This document shows, one piece after another, positions 25,596-34,967 of a stretch of DNA of 64,000 nt (its first letter is position 1; each line of letters starts with the position of its first letter). The DNA comes from Haloferax elongans ATCC BAA-1513 (GTDB lineage Archaea > Halobacteriota > Halobacteria > Halobacteriales > Haloferacaceae): positions 202,300-266,299 of the forward strand of contig NZ_AOLK01000019.1 in the NCBI RefSeq assembly GCF_000336755.1. The letters run 5' to 3'. The position numbers and the translations under genes were made by a program. Under the pieces are notes generated by a model. The model had not been told where the DNA came from and made no database searches. It worked only from the letters and a program-made list of their open reading frames with translations.

Positions 25596-25611
25596 TTTAG
25601 GTTGGCCTAAA
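25596..25611. promoter_or_regulatory. Perfect DtxR-like dyad 4 over a TATA-like element
   Basis: TTTAGG-TTGG-CCTAAA, perfect arms and the same 4-bp centre as dyad 3, 36 bp away. It overlaps the TATA-like GTATTTAG (25593-25600) that would drive the gene at 25656, so binding here would be expected to repress. Confidence 0.7.
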
Positions 25612-25655
25612 ACCATGGTAGCGGTAGCAAACAGCTACGGACCACTGACGCAGGC

Positions 25656-26468
25656 ATGAACGTCGAGAGACACACTCGACAGGCTCTCGACCGGGTCCAC
25701 AGTGAGCGAGAACGCATCTTAGAGAAACAAGCCGCGTACGACGAGTTCGAACGTCGCATCCGCGGCCTCTCTCCCGGCACGCCCAACCAACGAGCGGCGA
25801 TGTCCCAGACGACGGGTGCGAGTGGCCTCGCTGGGTGTGCGGTCAGTCAGGCAAGCACCAACCGGAGTCGAGGAGACCAGTGCCAGCGGGTACGGGAGGC
25901 ATTCGCCCAGACTGTCCGTCCGTGTAGCCTCGACGACGTTCGGACGCAAGAGTCGCTGTTGAAGACGATTCGGGAGGAACTGGGTGAAGACCTTGCGATT
26001 GCACTGGCCCCGGAGAGTGCAAGTCGATTCACACCGGAGACCAAACGAGCAGTTCTCGAGGCGACTGCCGAGCGGTGTGGCGAACTCACCGTCATGGAGC
26101 GAGCGCTCGAACGAGAGGAGCGCTCACTCGAACAGACGGACGACGCGGTCACAGACGCCGTCGACTGGCTTAGCCGAGTCGACGAGACACCCCTTTCGAC
26201 ACTCGGATTCGACGAGTTGCAGACGCGACACGCGGAGTTATCCGAGCGCCGGACTCGATGCGACACTCTCGCTCGTGAGCGCCAGTCGACGCTCGCCGAG
26301 ACGTCGAACAGCGGCGTGAGCGTCGCCATCCAACAGCGAGCACTCACCGAGTATTTGTACGCCGAATCGGCGGTCGAGCATCCCGCATTGGCGACGATAG
26401 TTTCCCTCGATAGCGTGCTGGCAGCGTGTCAGCGAGGGGTTCGAGACCATCTGGTTCGGAGGGTATAA
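25656..26468 (+). CDS. DUF7260-type haloarchaeal coiled-coil protein
   Basis: A 270-residue soluble protein, mainly alpha-helical: an N-terminal helix HTRQALDRVHSERERILEKQ, then long charged helices (residues 125-230, ERALEREERSLEQTDDAV and similar). The arrangement resembles haloarchaeal DUF7260 proteins, whose function is unknown; the match is from memory of the N-terminal helix pattern and is moderate. It has four cysteines, two of them in the flexible 60-90 region (AGCAV, DQCQR). The promoter carries two perfect DtxR-like dyads, one over the TATA region, so expression is probably metal-controlled. The DtxR-type gene follows 57 bp downstream on the same strand. Confidence 0.65.
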   Translation: MNVERHTRQALDRVHSERERILEKQAAYDEFERRIRGLSPGTPNQRAAMSQTTGASGLAGCAVSQASTNRSRGDQCQRVREAFAQTVRPCSLDDVRTQESLLKTIREELGEDLAIALAPESASRFTPETKRAVLEATAERCGELTVMERALEREERSLEQTDDAVTDAVDWLSRVDETPLSTLGFDELQTRHAELSERRTRCDTLARERQSTLAETSNSGVSVAIQQRALTEYLYAESAVEHPALATIVSLDSVLAACQRGVRDHLVRRV

Positions 26469-26525
26469 GTTGCAATTGGACGACATATATGCGACGAACG
26501 CAACCACCACTCAGCTCGAACACCA

Positions 26526-26942
26526 ATGACAAGTGCATCGCTGTATCTGCTGGCACTGTACATCGTCGAACACAGAGAAGAGCCACCAGTTTCGCCGAGT
26601 GTCGTCGCCGAGCAAGTCGGTCGCTCGTCGGCGACAGTCATAGAGGCCTTCCATCAATTCGACGAGGAGGGATTGGTCTCGTACGAACCGTACAAAGGAG
26701 TGGAGCTAACCGAAGCAGGAACGGAGGCCGCAGAAGAACTCCACGAGACGTATGTGACGCTCTCGTGGTTTTTTCGGAGCGTTCTCGACCTCGACGAGTA
26801 CGAAGCAGAGGCGATGGAGATGGCGGGAATCGTCAGCGGAGACGTCGCAGAACGACTCGTCACGACACTTCCCTACGATGGCAGTTCGCCTGCCGAAATC
26901 CCCGAGATAGACTGGGGGAGCGGAGAACTGGAACAAGATTGA
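26526..26942 (+). CDS. DtxR/SirR family metal-dependent transcriptional regulator
   Basis: A 138-residue protein. The N-terminal winged helix (residues 1-70: TSASLYLLALYIVEHREEPP, VAEQVGRSSATVIEAFHQFDEEGLV, YKGVELTEAGTEAAEEL) is DtxR-like; residues 75-125 match the dimerisation and metal-binding domain (FRSVLDLDEYEAEAMEMAGIVSGDVAERL). The C-terminal SH3-like domain of full-length DtxR is absent, as in many archaeal short forms. It would repress or activate iron or manganese genes according to metal level. The dyads at 25383-25611 fit this family. A TATA-like ACATATATG (26484-26492) precedes it. Confidence 0.85.
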   Translation: MTSASLYLLALYIVEHREEPPVSPSVVAEQVGRSSATVIEAFHQFDEEGLVSYEPYKGVELTEAGTEAAEELHETYVTLSWFFRSVLDLDEYEAEAMEMAGIVSGDVAERLVTTLPYDGSSPAEIPEIDWGSGELEQD

Positions 26943-26968
26943 GAACGAGAGCGGAACCGAGAGCAAAA

Positions 26969-26998
26969 ACCGGAATCGAAAGTGGCGACGGTTCCGGT
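26969..26998. terminator. Inverted repeat between convergent genes
   Basis: ACCGGAA (26969-26975) and TTCCGGT (26992-26998) form 7-bp arms with a 16-base loop in the short gap between the DtxR-type gene and the DUF4129-like gene. A T-rich ACTATTTTGTATC follows at 27014. A bidirectional terminator-like role is inferred. Confidence 0.35.
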
Positions 26999-27015
26999 CA
27001 CGCAGACTGGGACGA

Positions 27016-29274
27016 CTATTTTGTATCGCTTCCGTCACCCGGCTCGTCTTCTGACGACGGGTCTTCCTCCGCGTTGATGAGTGCTTCCGCAGTTCCGACA
27101 GCAGTGCTCGCTTCCTCATGTGACGGCGCGCGTGGACTGAACGCGGCTCGTTCGTACCACTCGGTCAACGAACGAAGCATGTCGGAGTCTGCGATACCGT
27201 CCCGAACACTCTCGTAGAACTCGGTGTGAGTCTCCGAATCTGACCCGGGAGCAGCATCGCGGAGTCGACGGCGGGTCGCGATGTATGCACGCTCTGTTGC
27301 ACCTGCCGGGTCGTCACTGAGTCGTTCGCGCGCGAGGCGAAGGAGTTCCCGCGGTGAGAGCGCCGACCGGCCCGTCGAGGATGCGGCACCGCGACCGCCG
27401 CCGACGCGAGCACGCCCGGCGATGGGCGAGGGTGCCACGCCGACGCCGTCTGCGACAGTTCCGATACGCCGGAGCGCGACGAGGCCGCCGAGGACGATGA
27501 CCACGACAGTACCGAGCGCGACTGCGCCGGTCGGCACAATCACGTCACCGACCAGCAACTGTTCTTGCACCGTAACCGACTGGCCACCCGGGAGTGGAAC
27601 CGACGGAAGGGCCGGTGCCGGGATAGCGGGACGAGCAGGTGACACCACTCCGAGTTCGACAGCGACCGATTCACTCTCTGCTGCCAGCAGGTTCGACCCG
27701 CGGCCGGGGTACGCGACAGAGACGGCGACAGACCCGTTTTCACGTTGCTCATCGTCCAGTTCGAGCGTGGTAGCGAACCGACCCTGCTCGTCAGTCCGAA
27801 TCCGTTCGACACTCGTTCCGTCGACCCGCACGTCGAGCGTGACGTTCGAAATTGGTGTTTGGTCGACAGTTCGGAAGGTTCCCGACACTCGGACTCCCTC
27901 GTCGGTGGGGGCGACGTTCGCCAGTCGGACGGACGTGGCAGTCGTCTCGACTACGACGGGGCGGGTGACGTTGACCGGGGCGAGCGCCCGTTCTTCGGCC
28001 GGGATTTCGACGCGAAGCTGTCTGTCACCCGGTGCGACGTCAGCCGGTAAGTCGAGTTCGAAGACGAACCGACCGTCCTCGTCTGTGACGTTCTGGGCAC
28101 GGGTTCGCCCGTCGAGGGAGAGCGCAACCGTCGCATTCGGTGCGGGAGTCTCATTGACGAACATCCGTCCTTCGACGCGGACGGTCTCACCGTAGGCCGT
28201 CTGTGTCGGCGCGGCGTCGACAGTGAACGCGGGTGTCGACTGCTCGATTCGCAGCGAGAGCACCGTCGTCGACCCGAGGAACGAGGAGTTCGGGTCGGGG
28301 ACGTACGAGACCGAGACGTTCTGCGGGCCGGTTCCGACCATCGTCGGTCGGTAGTCGAGACTGAACGACCCGTCGGCGTCGGTCACGACGCGCGTGGACT
28401 GGGCCCCGACAGTGATGTTGAGTGAGGCGTCTCCAAGCGGTTCACCGTCCGTCTCGGTGACGCGACCGGCAATCGGGAACGGGTCGGCGAACGACCCCGC
28501 GACAGCCCCGCTTTCTGCCTCGATTTGCGTCCGTCTGAACTCCGCATCTCGGACTTGCTCTTGGCCCTGTTCGACCGACGTACTGACAGTGTCGAGACGC
28601 TCTCGTCCGACGCCGAGTTCGACGCCACCTGACGACTCCACCTCGGTGTAGTTCGCTTCGAGGCGAGTGCGCGACTCTCCCGCTTCGACTGCGAGTTCGT
28701 CGAGTTCGCGCGCGAGGGTTCGCGCACGATTCTCGTTGCCCGCGGCCTTCGCTTCGAGATAGCGCTGGTACGTTCGGTCGTACTCCTGGACGGTTTGGAT
28801 GTATTCGAGTTGCCCCTCACGAGTGTCGACGAGGTTCGTCCCGGTGGTGTCGAGGTCACGGTCGCTGGCGATGAGTTCGTACCGGTCGAGAAGTGTGTCG
28901 TACTCGGGGCCGAGAATCTCGCGCGCGCGTTGGTAGTCGTCGTCCGAGAGGGCTTCTGCACTCGCTTTTAGGCGCTCACCCAGCGCGGTTACGAGATACG
29001 CTTCGATGGACGACACGTTGCCCTGGCCGACCGTCTCGTCGGGGTCGAGATGTCGCGGTGGCGACGACGCGTTCGTCTCGTTCGTCTCGTTTTGCATTCC
29101 CGTCTCGTCCGTCTCACCATCCATCTGTCCAACCCCCACCGTCTCGCCGTCTATCTGTTCAGCTATCGGTGCTCCATCGACCGCGTCTTCGCCGTCGAAG
29201 TCAGCGAACGCGACTGCTGGCGAGACCGCCGAAGCGAGGAGGAGGAAGGCAACTGCGAGGACCAGTGGTCGCAC
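27016..29274 (-). CDS. Membrane-anchored surface protein with Ig-like repeats and DUF4129-like tail
   Basis: A 752-residue protein. Residues 1-22 are a Sec signal peptide (LVLAVAFLLLASAVSPAVAF). An acidic, Asn-Glu-Thr-rich linker with many N-glycosylation sequons follows, then a helical coiled region (100-240), and three carboxypeptidase-regulatory/Ig-like beta domains (about 265-340, 350-435 and 450-540; each has a TDADGSF- or TDEDGRF-like turn). A membrane helix lies at about 583-605, and a cytoplasmic C-terminal part resembles DUF4129 (ELLRLARERLSDDPAGATERAYIATRRR). Such proteins belong to MoxR/DUF58 clusters and are thought to help assemble or sense surface complexes. The GTG start at 29274 is three bases after the stop of the DUF1616 gene, so the two form an operon. 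Confidence 0.75.
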   Translation of the reverse strand: MRPLVLAVAFLLLASAVSPAVAFADFDGEDAVDGAPIAEQIDGETVGVGQMDGETDETGMQNETNETNASSPPRHLDPDETVGQGNVSSIEAYLVTALGERLKASAEALSDDDYQRAREILGPEYDTLLDRYELIASDRDLDTTGTNLVDTREGQLEYIQTVQEYDRTYQRYLEAKAAGNENRARTLARELDELAVEAGESRTRLEANYTEVESSGGVELGVGRERLDTVSTSVEQGQEQVRDAEFRRTQIEAESGAVAGSFADPFPIAGRVTETDGEPLGDASLNITVGAQSTRVVTDADGSFSLDYRPTMVGTGPQNVSVSYVPDPNSSFLGSTTVLSLRIEQSTPAFTVDAAPTQTAYGETVRVEGRMFVNETPAPNATVALSLDGRTRAQNVTDEDGRFVFELDLPADVAPGDRQLRVEIPAEERALAPVNVTRPVVVETTATSVRLANVAPTDEGVRVSGTFRTVDQTPISNVTLDVRVDGTSVERIRTDEQGRFATTLELDDEQRENGSVAVSVAYPGRGSNLLAAESESVAVELGVVSPARPAIPAPALPSVPLPGGQSVTVQEQLLVGDVIVPTGAVALGTVVVIVLGGLVALRRIGTVADGVGVAPSPIAGRARVGGGRGAASSTGRSALSPRELLRLARERLSDDPAGATERAYIATRRRLRDAAPGSDSETHTEFYESVRDGIADSDMLRSLTEWYERAAFSPRAPSHEEASTAVGTAEALINAEEDPSSEDEPGDGSDTK

Positions 29275-29277
29275 GTG

Positions 29278-30258
29278 TTAGGCCTCCATTGTGGGCTCGC
29301 TGACGGTAACCCAGACGTGGACGTGGTCGTCGGCGTTCCCGAACGTCGGGTCGGCGGGCGGTTCGTTGTAGTACAACAGATACGTCAAACGAAGGTCGCG
29401 GCCAGTGAACGACGGCGTGACATCGTGTTCGAGTCGCCACGTCTCGTCGTCTTCGAGGTTCGCCCGGAAGCGGTCGAGTTCGCGCTGTTCCGTCACCACT
29501 CCCTCGTCGTCTACGTCTTGCAACAGCACGACGACGGTGTAGGCCTGCTGGGACCCTTCGCGGTTTTCGATACCGACGACCATCGGCTTCGACTCGCCGA
29601 GTTCGAACTGCGATGGGTAGTTATCGGCGATGAGCGTCCCGTCTTCGGCCTCCGCGAGGAGGTAGAATTCACTGAACGATTCTCCGACGCGCGGTTCCGC
29701 GGCCGCGTACGCAAGGCTCGCACCGGCACCGACGACTGCGACTGCGACAATCACGTCGACCGGGCGAATGGCCCGGCTCTGGAAGGGGTTCGTGAGAATC
29801 TCCGGGGACTCGTACCGTTCGTCACCGGGCAGCGAGGCACGGCGTGCTGCTGCGACGACCGTCGCAGAGAGCGTCACCACGGACAGCGAGACGAGCACCG
29901 AACCCAGGGTGAGTGAAAACGGCGAGAAGTGGACGCCGAGCGCGACGAGCGGAGCCACGACGATGCTCGTCCCGATGGCGAACGTCAGTCGCTCGACATC
30001 GTCAGGAGTCTCTCGCGAATCCGCCGGTTGGGCTGTGTCGGGCGCTTCGGGGTACAGCGCAGAGACGAGGGCGTACCCCGGCGCGAGGAGGACAAATGCA
30101 ACGGCCAGGAGGCCGCGAATCGCTACCGCTACGGGTTCATCTGGGAGGACCATTGCGACCCAAGTAGCGACGACGACGACGACGAGGATGGTCAGGTCGG
30201 CGGGGAACTCCCGTAAGAACGCGGGCGGTCGAAACTGTAGGCTCGCGTCCGTGGACAT
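29278..30258 (-). CDS. DUF1616 domain membrane protein
   Basis: A 326-residue protein with four N-terminal membrane helices (about residues 20-40, 48-68, 95-115 and 117-140), another near 168-190 (VDVIVAVAVVGAGASLAYAA), and an extracytoplasmic C-terminal beta domain of DUF1616 type (FSEFYLLAEAEDGTLIADNYP, SKPMVVGIENREGSQQAYTVVVLLQ, LRLTYLLYYNEPPA). DUF1616 proteins occur with MoxR ATPases and surface-glycan or transglutaminase-like genes; the function is unknown. It is the first gene of the leftward pair and is divergent from the DUF58 gene with 127 bp between. Confidence 0.8.
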   Translation of the reverse strand: MSTDASLQFRPPAFLREFPADLTILVVVVVATWVAMVLPDEPVAVAIRGLLAVAFVLLAPGYALVSALYPEAPDTAQPADSRETPDDVERLTFAIGTSIVVAPLVALGVHFSPFSLTLGSVLVSLSVVTLSATVVAAARRASLPGDERYESPEILTNPFQSRAIRPVDVIVAVAVVGAGASLAYAAAEPRVGESFSEFYLLAEAEDGTLIADNYPSQFELGESKPMVVGIENREGSQQAYTVVVLLQDVDDEGVVTEQRELDRFRANLEDDETWRLEHDVTPSFTGRDLRLTYLLYYNEPPADPTFGNADDHVHVWVTVSEPTMEA

Positions 30259-30385
30259 TGTTCACAATACGTTCGCTTACAGCAAAAATCAGTCGGTGCG
30301 ACACGTCCGAAACGCGACTAGATTGGTCGGCGGACCATCTATCTCACCAACAACTTAAACTCGTTTGCTAACGTTGTACATTCGA

Positions 30386-31852
30386 GTGAATCTCACGAGA
30401 CGTTTCTGGGGTGTGGTCGCGCTTGCCGTTCTCTCGGGGGCGGGAGCGGTGGCGTTCGAACGACCCGCGCTGCTCGTCGCAGCCGTGGGACCGCTGGCGT
30501 GGCTCGTCAGTCGGCAGTACGCGTTCGTCCGCGCCGCCGGCATCGCCGTGTCGGGTCTCGACGTCGAGTTTACCCCGGAGCGTCGGACGACGCCTGCTGG
30601 CAAACCGCTGTCAGTGACCGTCGCTGCGAAGCTCCCGCGGCCGGTGTCGGCAGTCGTTCGTATCGAACCGGACGTGCCCGTCGGTGCGGCGGCAGATACC
30701 GAATCGACCGTGCTACTCGAATCACCGGAGACCGACGGGTCGCTCTCGTTCGACGTCACGTGGCGCGTCGCCGGACGCTACGAACTGCCGCCCGCGCGTG
30801 TCGTCGTCGAGGATGCGGCCGGGTTGTTCTCAGTCGAGACGACCATGGGCGACAGCGTCGTCGTCGACGTGGACCCCGCGCGGGCGACAGACGTGCTCGT
30901 TCGGGGTGGGCGGTCCGACAGGTTCGTCCCGCTCGGCGTCTCGAAACCGTGGCTCGCCGGACAGGGGACCGAAGTCGCCGACATTCGGGAGTACAAACCC
31001 GGAGACCCCACGAACCACATCGAGTGGAAAGCCACCGCACGGCGGGGGTCGCTCCACATCCGTGAGTTCGAAGCCGAGACGAATCCATCGGTGATGGTTG
31101 TCTTCGACGCGCGCGCGAGGCTGTCTGCCGGTGAGACCGGCGGCACCAAACTCGCGTACCTCCGTGAGGTCGCACTGTCGTTCCTCCAGCGGTCGCGAAA
31201 CGTCTCCGAGCCACTCGGTCTGACCGTCGTCAGCGACGACGGCCGACCGACGATGCTCGAACCCGGGAGCGCCGCCAGCCACTACAAACAAGTCCGCGAG
31301 CAGTTGTTCGAAGCCGGCAGCGAGGGCGGGTCCCAGACGAATCAGTCTCGTCGGTCGCCCGGAAGTGCGCGCGCCGCCGCGTTAGCGCTGGAAACTGAGC
31401 AGTCGGCGTTCGCCCGCCACCTCGAACCGTTCTTCCAGGCACGCGCGCCGTACGCGAGCGCAGTCTCGAACGACCCGCTGTATCGAGCAATCGTCCGCCA
31501 CGGGAGCGTCGCTGGCGGGGACTCGCTGACTGTCATCTGCACCGACGACGCCGGCCGGACGGCGCTCGTCGAAGCGGTGACTGCCGCCCGGCGCTTCGGA
31601 AGTCGCGTCCTCGTGTTCCTGACGCCCACGGCGCGGTTCGACGGACGACTCACGCAGGACCGCCTCGACGAGTTCGAGCGCGTTCGCGCGCAACTCGCCG
31701 GAATGCCGAACGTCTGGGCCTACGAGGTCGCACCCGGACACAGCATCGGGACACCCGAGGGCGACACGGAACCACAGTCGGCAGTTGGCCAGCACTCGGC
31801 CGCCGGGCGCGGCGATGCCAACACAGAGACGAACGTCGCGGAGGTGCAATGA
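30386..31852 (+). CDS. DUF58 domain protein (MoxR partner)
   Basis: About 488 residues. Two membrane helices at the N terminus (GVVALAVLSGAGAVAF, LLVAAVGPLAWLVS) are followed by a beta domain, then the DUF58 signature ADIREYKPGDPTNHIEWKAT and RRGSLHIREFEAE. A von Willebrand A-like domain begins VMVVFDARA. DUF58 proteins act with MoxR AAA+ ATPases, probably as metal-binding chaperones or assembly factors. GTG at 30386 (MNLTRRFWGV) is preferred since the membrane segment follows at once; TTG codons at 30365 and 30374 are alternatives. The stop overlaps the next start. MoxR lies on the other strand at 33877. Confidence 0.85.
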   Translation: MNLTRRFWGVVALAVLSGAGAVAFERPALLVAAVGPLAWLVSRQYAFVRAAGIAVSGLDVEFTPERRTTPAGKPLSVTVAAKLPRPVSAVVRIEPDVPVGAAADTESTVLLESPETDGSLSFDVTWRVAGRYELPPARVVVEDAAGLFSVETTMGDSVVVDVDPARATDVLVRGGRSDRFVPLGVSKPWLAGQGTEVADIREYKPGDPTNHIEWKATARRGSLHIREFEAETNPSVMVVFDARARLSAGETGGTKLAYLREVALSFLQRSRNVSEPLGLTVVSDDGRPTMLEPGSAASHYKQVREQLFEAGSEGGSQTNQSRRSPGSARAAALALETEQSAFARHLEPFFQARAPYASAVSNDPLYRAIVRHGSVAGGDSLTVICTDDAGRTALVEAVTAARRFGSRVLVFLTPTARFDGRLTQDRLDEFERVRAQLAGMPNVWAYEVAPGHSIGTPEGDTEPQSAVGQHSAAGRGDANTETNVAEVQ

Positions 31853-32268
31853 TGCGTATCTCGACCGTCGAGGCGGCGGCCATCGGAGGGTTCGCTGTCG
31901 CCGCGTGGGTCTCGATTGGCCCGCTCGGTGTCGTCATGGCGCTGGCTGTCGGACTGGCATCGTTCCTCTTTTCGGCACCCTACGCGTTCGTCGTCGGTCA
32001 AGTGCTGCTCGTGGCACTCGTCCCGACGACCGCCACGGGATTTCTGGGCGCGGAAGTCGCGCTGCTCGGACTGGTCGTCGGTGACCTCGAAGACGCCGGG
32101 GAAGCTCGGCGGACCGTACCCATCGCCCTCGGGTTTGCGCTCGTGGGACTCAGCGTCGTGTTCGTCGCCGTTCCGTACGGAACCATGGCAGCAGCGGTCG
32201 CGGTCGTGACCGCCGGCGGGCTCGCACTTGGTGTGCTCTCGCAGTACACCGTCGTCGGAGGGACCTAA
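31849..32268 (+). CDS. Small polytopic membrane protein in DUF58 operon
   Basis: A 139-residue, strongly hydrophobic protein with four or five helices (ISTVEAAAIGGFAVAAWVSI, LGVVMALAVGLASFLF, VVGQVLLVALVPTTATGF, VPIALGFALVGLSVVFVAVP and AAAVAVVTAGGLALGVL). The start ATGATG overlaps the DUF58 stop, and it ends three bases before the next gene, so it is part of a three-gene operon. No catalytic motif. A similar small membrane protein often follows DUF58 in haloarchaea; the role is unknown. Confidence 0.75.
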   Translation: MMRISTVEAAAIGGFAVAAWVSIGPLGVVMALAVGLASFLFSAPYAFVVGQVLLVALVPTTATGFLGAEVALLGLVVGDLEDAGEARRTVPIALGFALVGLSVVFVAVPYGTMAAAVAVVTAGGLALGVLSQYTVVGGT

Positions 32269-32270
32269 CT

Positions 32271-33173
32271 ATGCACACATTCGACTCTGAGACATCCGTC
32301 ACCGAATCAGACGTTGCATCGCTCGCCGCACGCATCGACGAACTGGAGGCCGAAAACAAACGTCTCAGGGCGGAGACCAGAGAGCTGAGACAAGTCAGAT
32401 ACCGCCGCGTCGCGCTCGGGTTCGCCGTGGTCGGCGTCTTGTCGTTCGTGGCGGGCTGGTACCTTCCCGACTCGCAGACCGTCCTCTTTGGTCTCGGTGG
32501 AGTCGGCCTCTTCGCGTCGCTTTTGATGGTCTCGCTGGTGCCGACCGACATCGTCGCGGCACCGACAGCCAGCCACCTCCGGGCGGCCCACGCCGCCACC
32601 GTCGAAGGAATCGTCTCCGACCTCGGACTGCACCGAACGACAGTGTACGTCCCGACACCGAGCGAGCGGCCGGAGATTGCCGACGTTCGGCTCTACATCC
32701 CACAACACAGAGAGTACGAGGTTCCGTCGCCGCCAGCGCTTCACGACGTGTTCGTCGTCACCGAAGACGAGCGAAACCGCGGCGTCTCGCTGCCGCCGAG
32801 TGGTGGGGCGCTTCTCGTCGCCCTCGACCGAGACGAAGACGTTCCCCTGCTCGACGCCGACGAGGTAGTCGAACGGCTCTCGGATGCGATTGTCGAAGGG
32901 TTCGAACTTGCAAACGACGTCGAAATCGACGCAGACATCGACGCCGGGAGAGTTTCCGTCTCGGCCTCAGGAAGCGCGCTCGAAGACGCGGAGTTGCTCG
33001 ACCATCCCGTTGGGTCGCTCGTTGCGAGCGCGCTCGCACGGGCACTCGGCACCGAGGTGACACTCACCGTGGAGACGGACGACGAAGAACCAGTGTTCGT
33101 CTGCCGATGGGACCCGAAAGCGACGCAAGACGAGAGTCGGCCCGGGACAGAGACCAGCGGGTTGGCCGCGTAG
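32271..33173 (+). CDS. Coiled-coil/membrane protein, third gene of the DUF58 operon
   Basis: A 300-residue protein. Residues 15-45 form a coiled coil (ARIDELEAENKRLRAETREL). Two membrane helices follow (VALGFAVVGVLSFVAGWYLP and VLFGLGGVGLFASLLMVSLV). The remaining 200 residues are a soluble alpha/beta domain with an amphipathic segment AAHAATVEGIVSDLGL and repeated beta strands (RTTVYVPTPSERPEIADVRLYIP, GRVSVSASGSALEDAELLDHP). The family is haloarchaeal; I cannot assign a function. It starts two bases after the previous stop. It converges on the oxidoreductase gene with one base between the stop codons. Confidence 0.72.
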   Translation: MHTFDSETSVTESDVASLAARIDELEAENKRLRAETRELRQVRYRRVALGFAVVGVLSFVAGWYLPDSQTVLFGLGGVGLFASLLMVSLVPTDIVAAPTASHLRAAHAATVEGIVSDLGLHRTTVYVPTPSERPEIADVRLYIPQHREYEVPSPPALHDVFVVTEDERNRGVSLPPSGGALLVALDRDEDVPLLDADEVVERLSDAIVEGFELANDVEIDADIDAGRVSVSASGSALEDAELLDHPVGSLVASALARALGTEVTLTVETDDEEPVFVCRWDPKATQDESRPGTETSGLAA

Positions 33174-33174
33174 A

Positions 33175-33810
33175 CTACCGCGAAACCGACAACTGCCGTA
33201 CTTTCTCTCGCGCTTCTGCCGTCGAAATCTCCCGATGATAGAACACAGAACCTGGCTCTTGGAGTGCGCCGCCATCCTCGAGACTCCCCGTATCGACCGG
33301 CCCGAAGCCAATGTCTCTGACGAGGTCGGCGACGACTGCTTTTGCTTCGGGGTCGTCGCCCGCGAGGAAGATAGCGAACCGTTCTGACTCGGAGATTTCG
33401 GGGTGTCCTTTGTCCCGAAGCGTCTCCCAGTACATCGTGTTGAACGCTTTGACGACACGTGCACCAGGAAGTTGCTTGGCGATGAGTTCCGACGACGTGG
33501 CGTCACCGAGGTCCATCACGTGATAGTCTTCAGTGTACGGATTCATCGCATCGACGACGATACGGTTGTCGAACAGCTCAGCGTCCGGGAGCGTCTCGCG
33601 CTCTCGAAACGGAATGGCGAGGAGAACGAGTTCGCCGAACTCGACCGCACGTGCTGGTTCGACGGGCGTGATTCGCGGCAGGTTCTCGGCGAGGTCGGCC
33701 AACGAGTCTGGACCGCTTCGGTTCGCAATCGCCACCTCGTGGCCCACCTCGACGAACAGTTGCGCTGCTGTTGCACCTACCTTTCCGGCACCGAGTATGC
33801 CAATTTTCAT
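33175..33810 (-). CDS. NADPH-dependent F420 reductase-like / NADP oxidoreductase
   Basis: A 211-residue Rossmann protein of the coenzyme F420-dependent NADP oxidoreductase family. GILGAGKVGATAAQLF (residues 3-18) is the dinucleotide loop, and IANRSGP the NADP 2'-phosphate pocket; VVDAMNPYTEDY and VVKAFNTMYWETL are the family segments binding substrate or F420. Length is typical for fno/npdG-like proteins. It may link NADPH and F420 pools or act on another substrate; paralogues without F420 activity exist. It sits inside the MoxR/DUF58 cluster but with its own control region (a 28-bp dyad ends six bases before its ATG), so it looks inserted rather than functionally part of it. Confidence 0.8.
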   Translation of the reverse strand: MKIGILGAGKVGATAAQLFVEVGHEVAIANRSGPDSLADLAENLPRITPVEPARAVEFGELVLLAIPFRERETLPDAELFDNRIVVDAMNPYTEDYHVMDLGDATSSELIAKQLPGARVVKAFNTMYWETLRDKGHPEISESERFAIFLAGDDPEAKAVVADLVRDIGFGPVDTGSLEDGGALQEPGSVFYHREISTAEAREKVRQLSVSR

Positions 33811-33815
33811 GAATA

Positions 33816-33843
33816 AAGATTCATGTTAAGTGCATTGAATCTT
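33816..33843. promoter_or_regulatory. Long dyad operator upstream of the oxidoreductase gene
   Basis: Perfect 8-bp arms AAGATTCA (33816-33823) and TGAATCTT (33836-33843) are separated by 12 bases, so the arm centres are 20 bp apart, two helical turns. It lies 6-33 bases before the ATG at 33810 and so covers the likely TATA and start region. This is good for a dimeric repressor; its identity is unknown. Confidence 0.55.
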
Positions 33844-33876
33844 GGGTGAAAACGAGTGTCCGGGACGCAAGCGGCC

Positions 33877-34872
<996 letters not shown>

Positions 34873-34967
34873 GACAGTAGTAACAACGGCAAAGGGCAAA
34901 ACTGTTTGTCCAATAACGGGAGAATCGAGTGGTCACAGGAGGAGCCAAACCGGGGAGAGACAATGAC

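Larger units (their letters stand above)
25344..25655. promoter_or_regulatory. 312-bp divergent control region with four DtxR-like dyads
   Basis: The AT-rich spacer separates the NifU-like gene (leftward) from the DUF7260-type gene (rightward). Two dyads near each gene share the half-sites TTTAGG and CCTAAA; they are listed individually. A DtxR-family regulator is encoded at 26526-26942. Confidence 0.7.
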
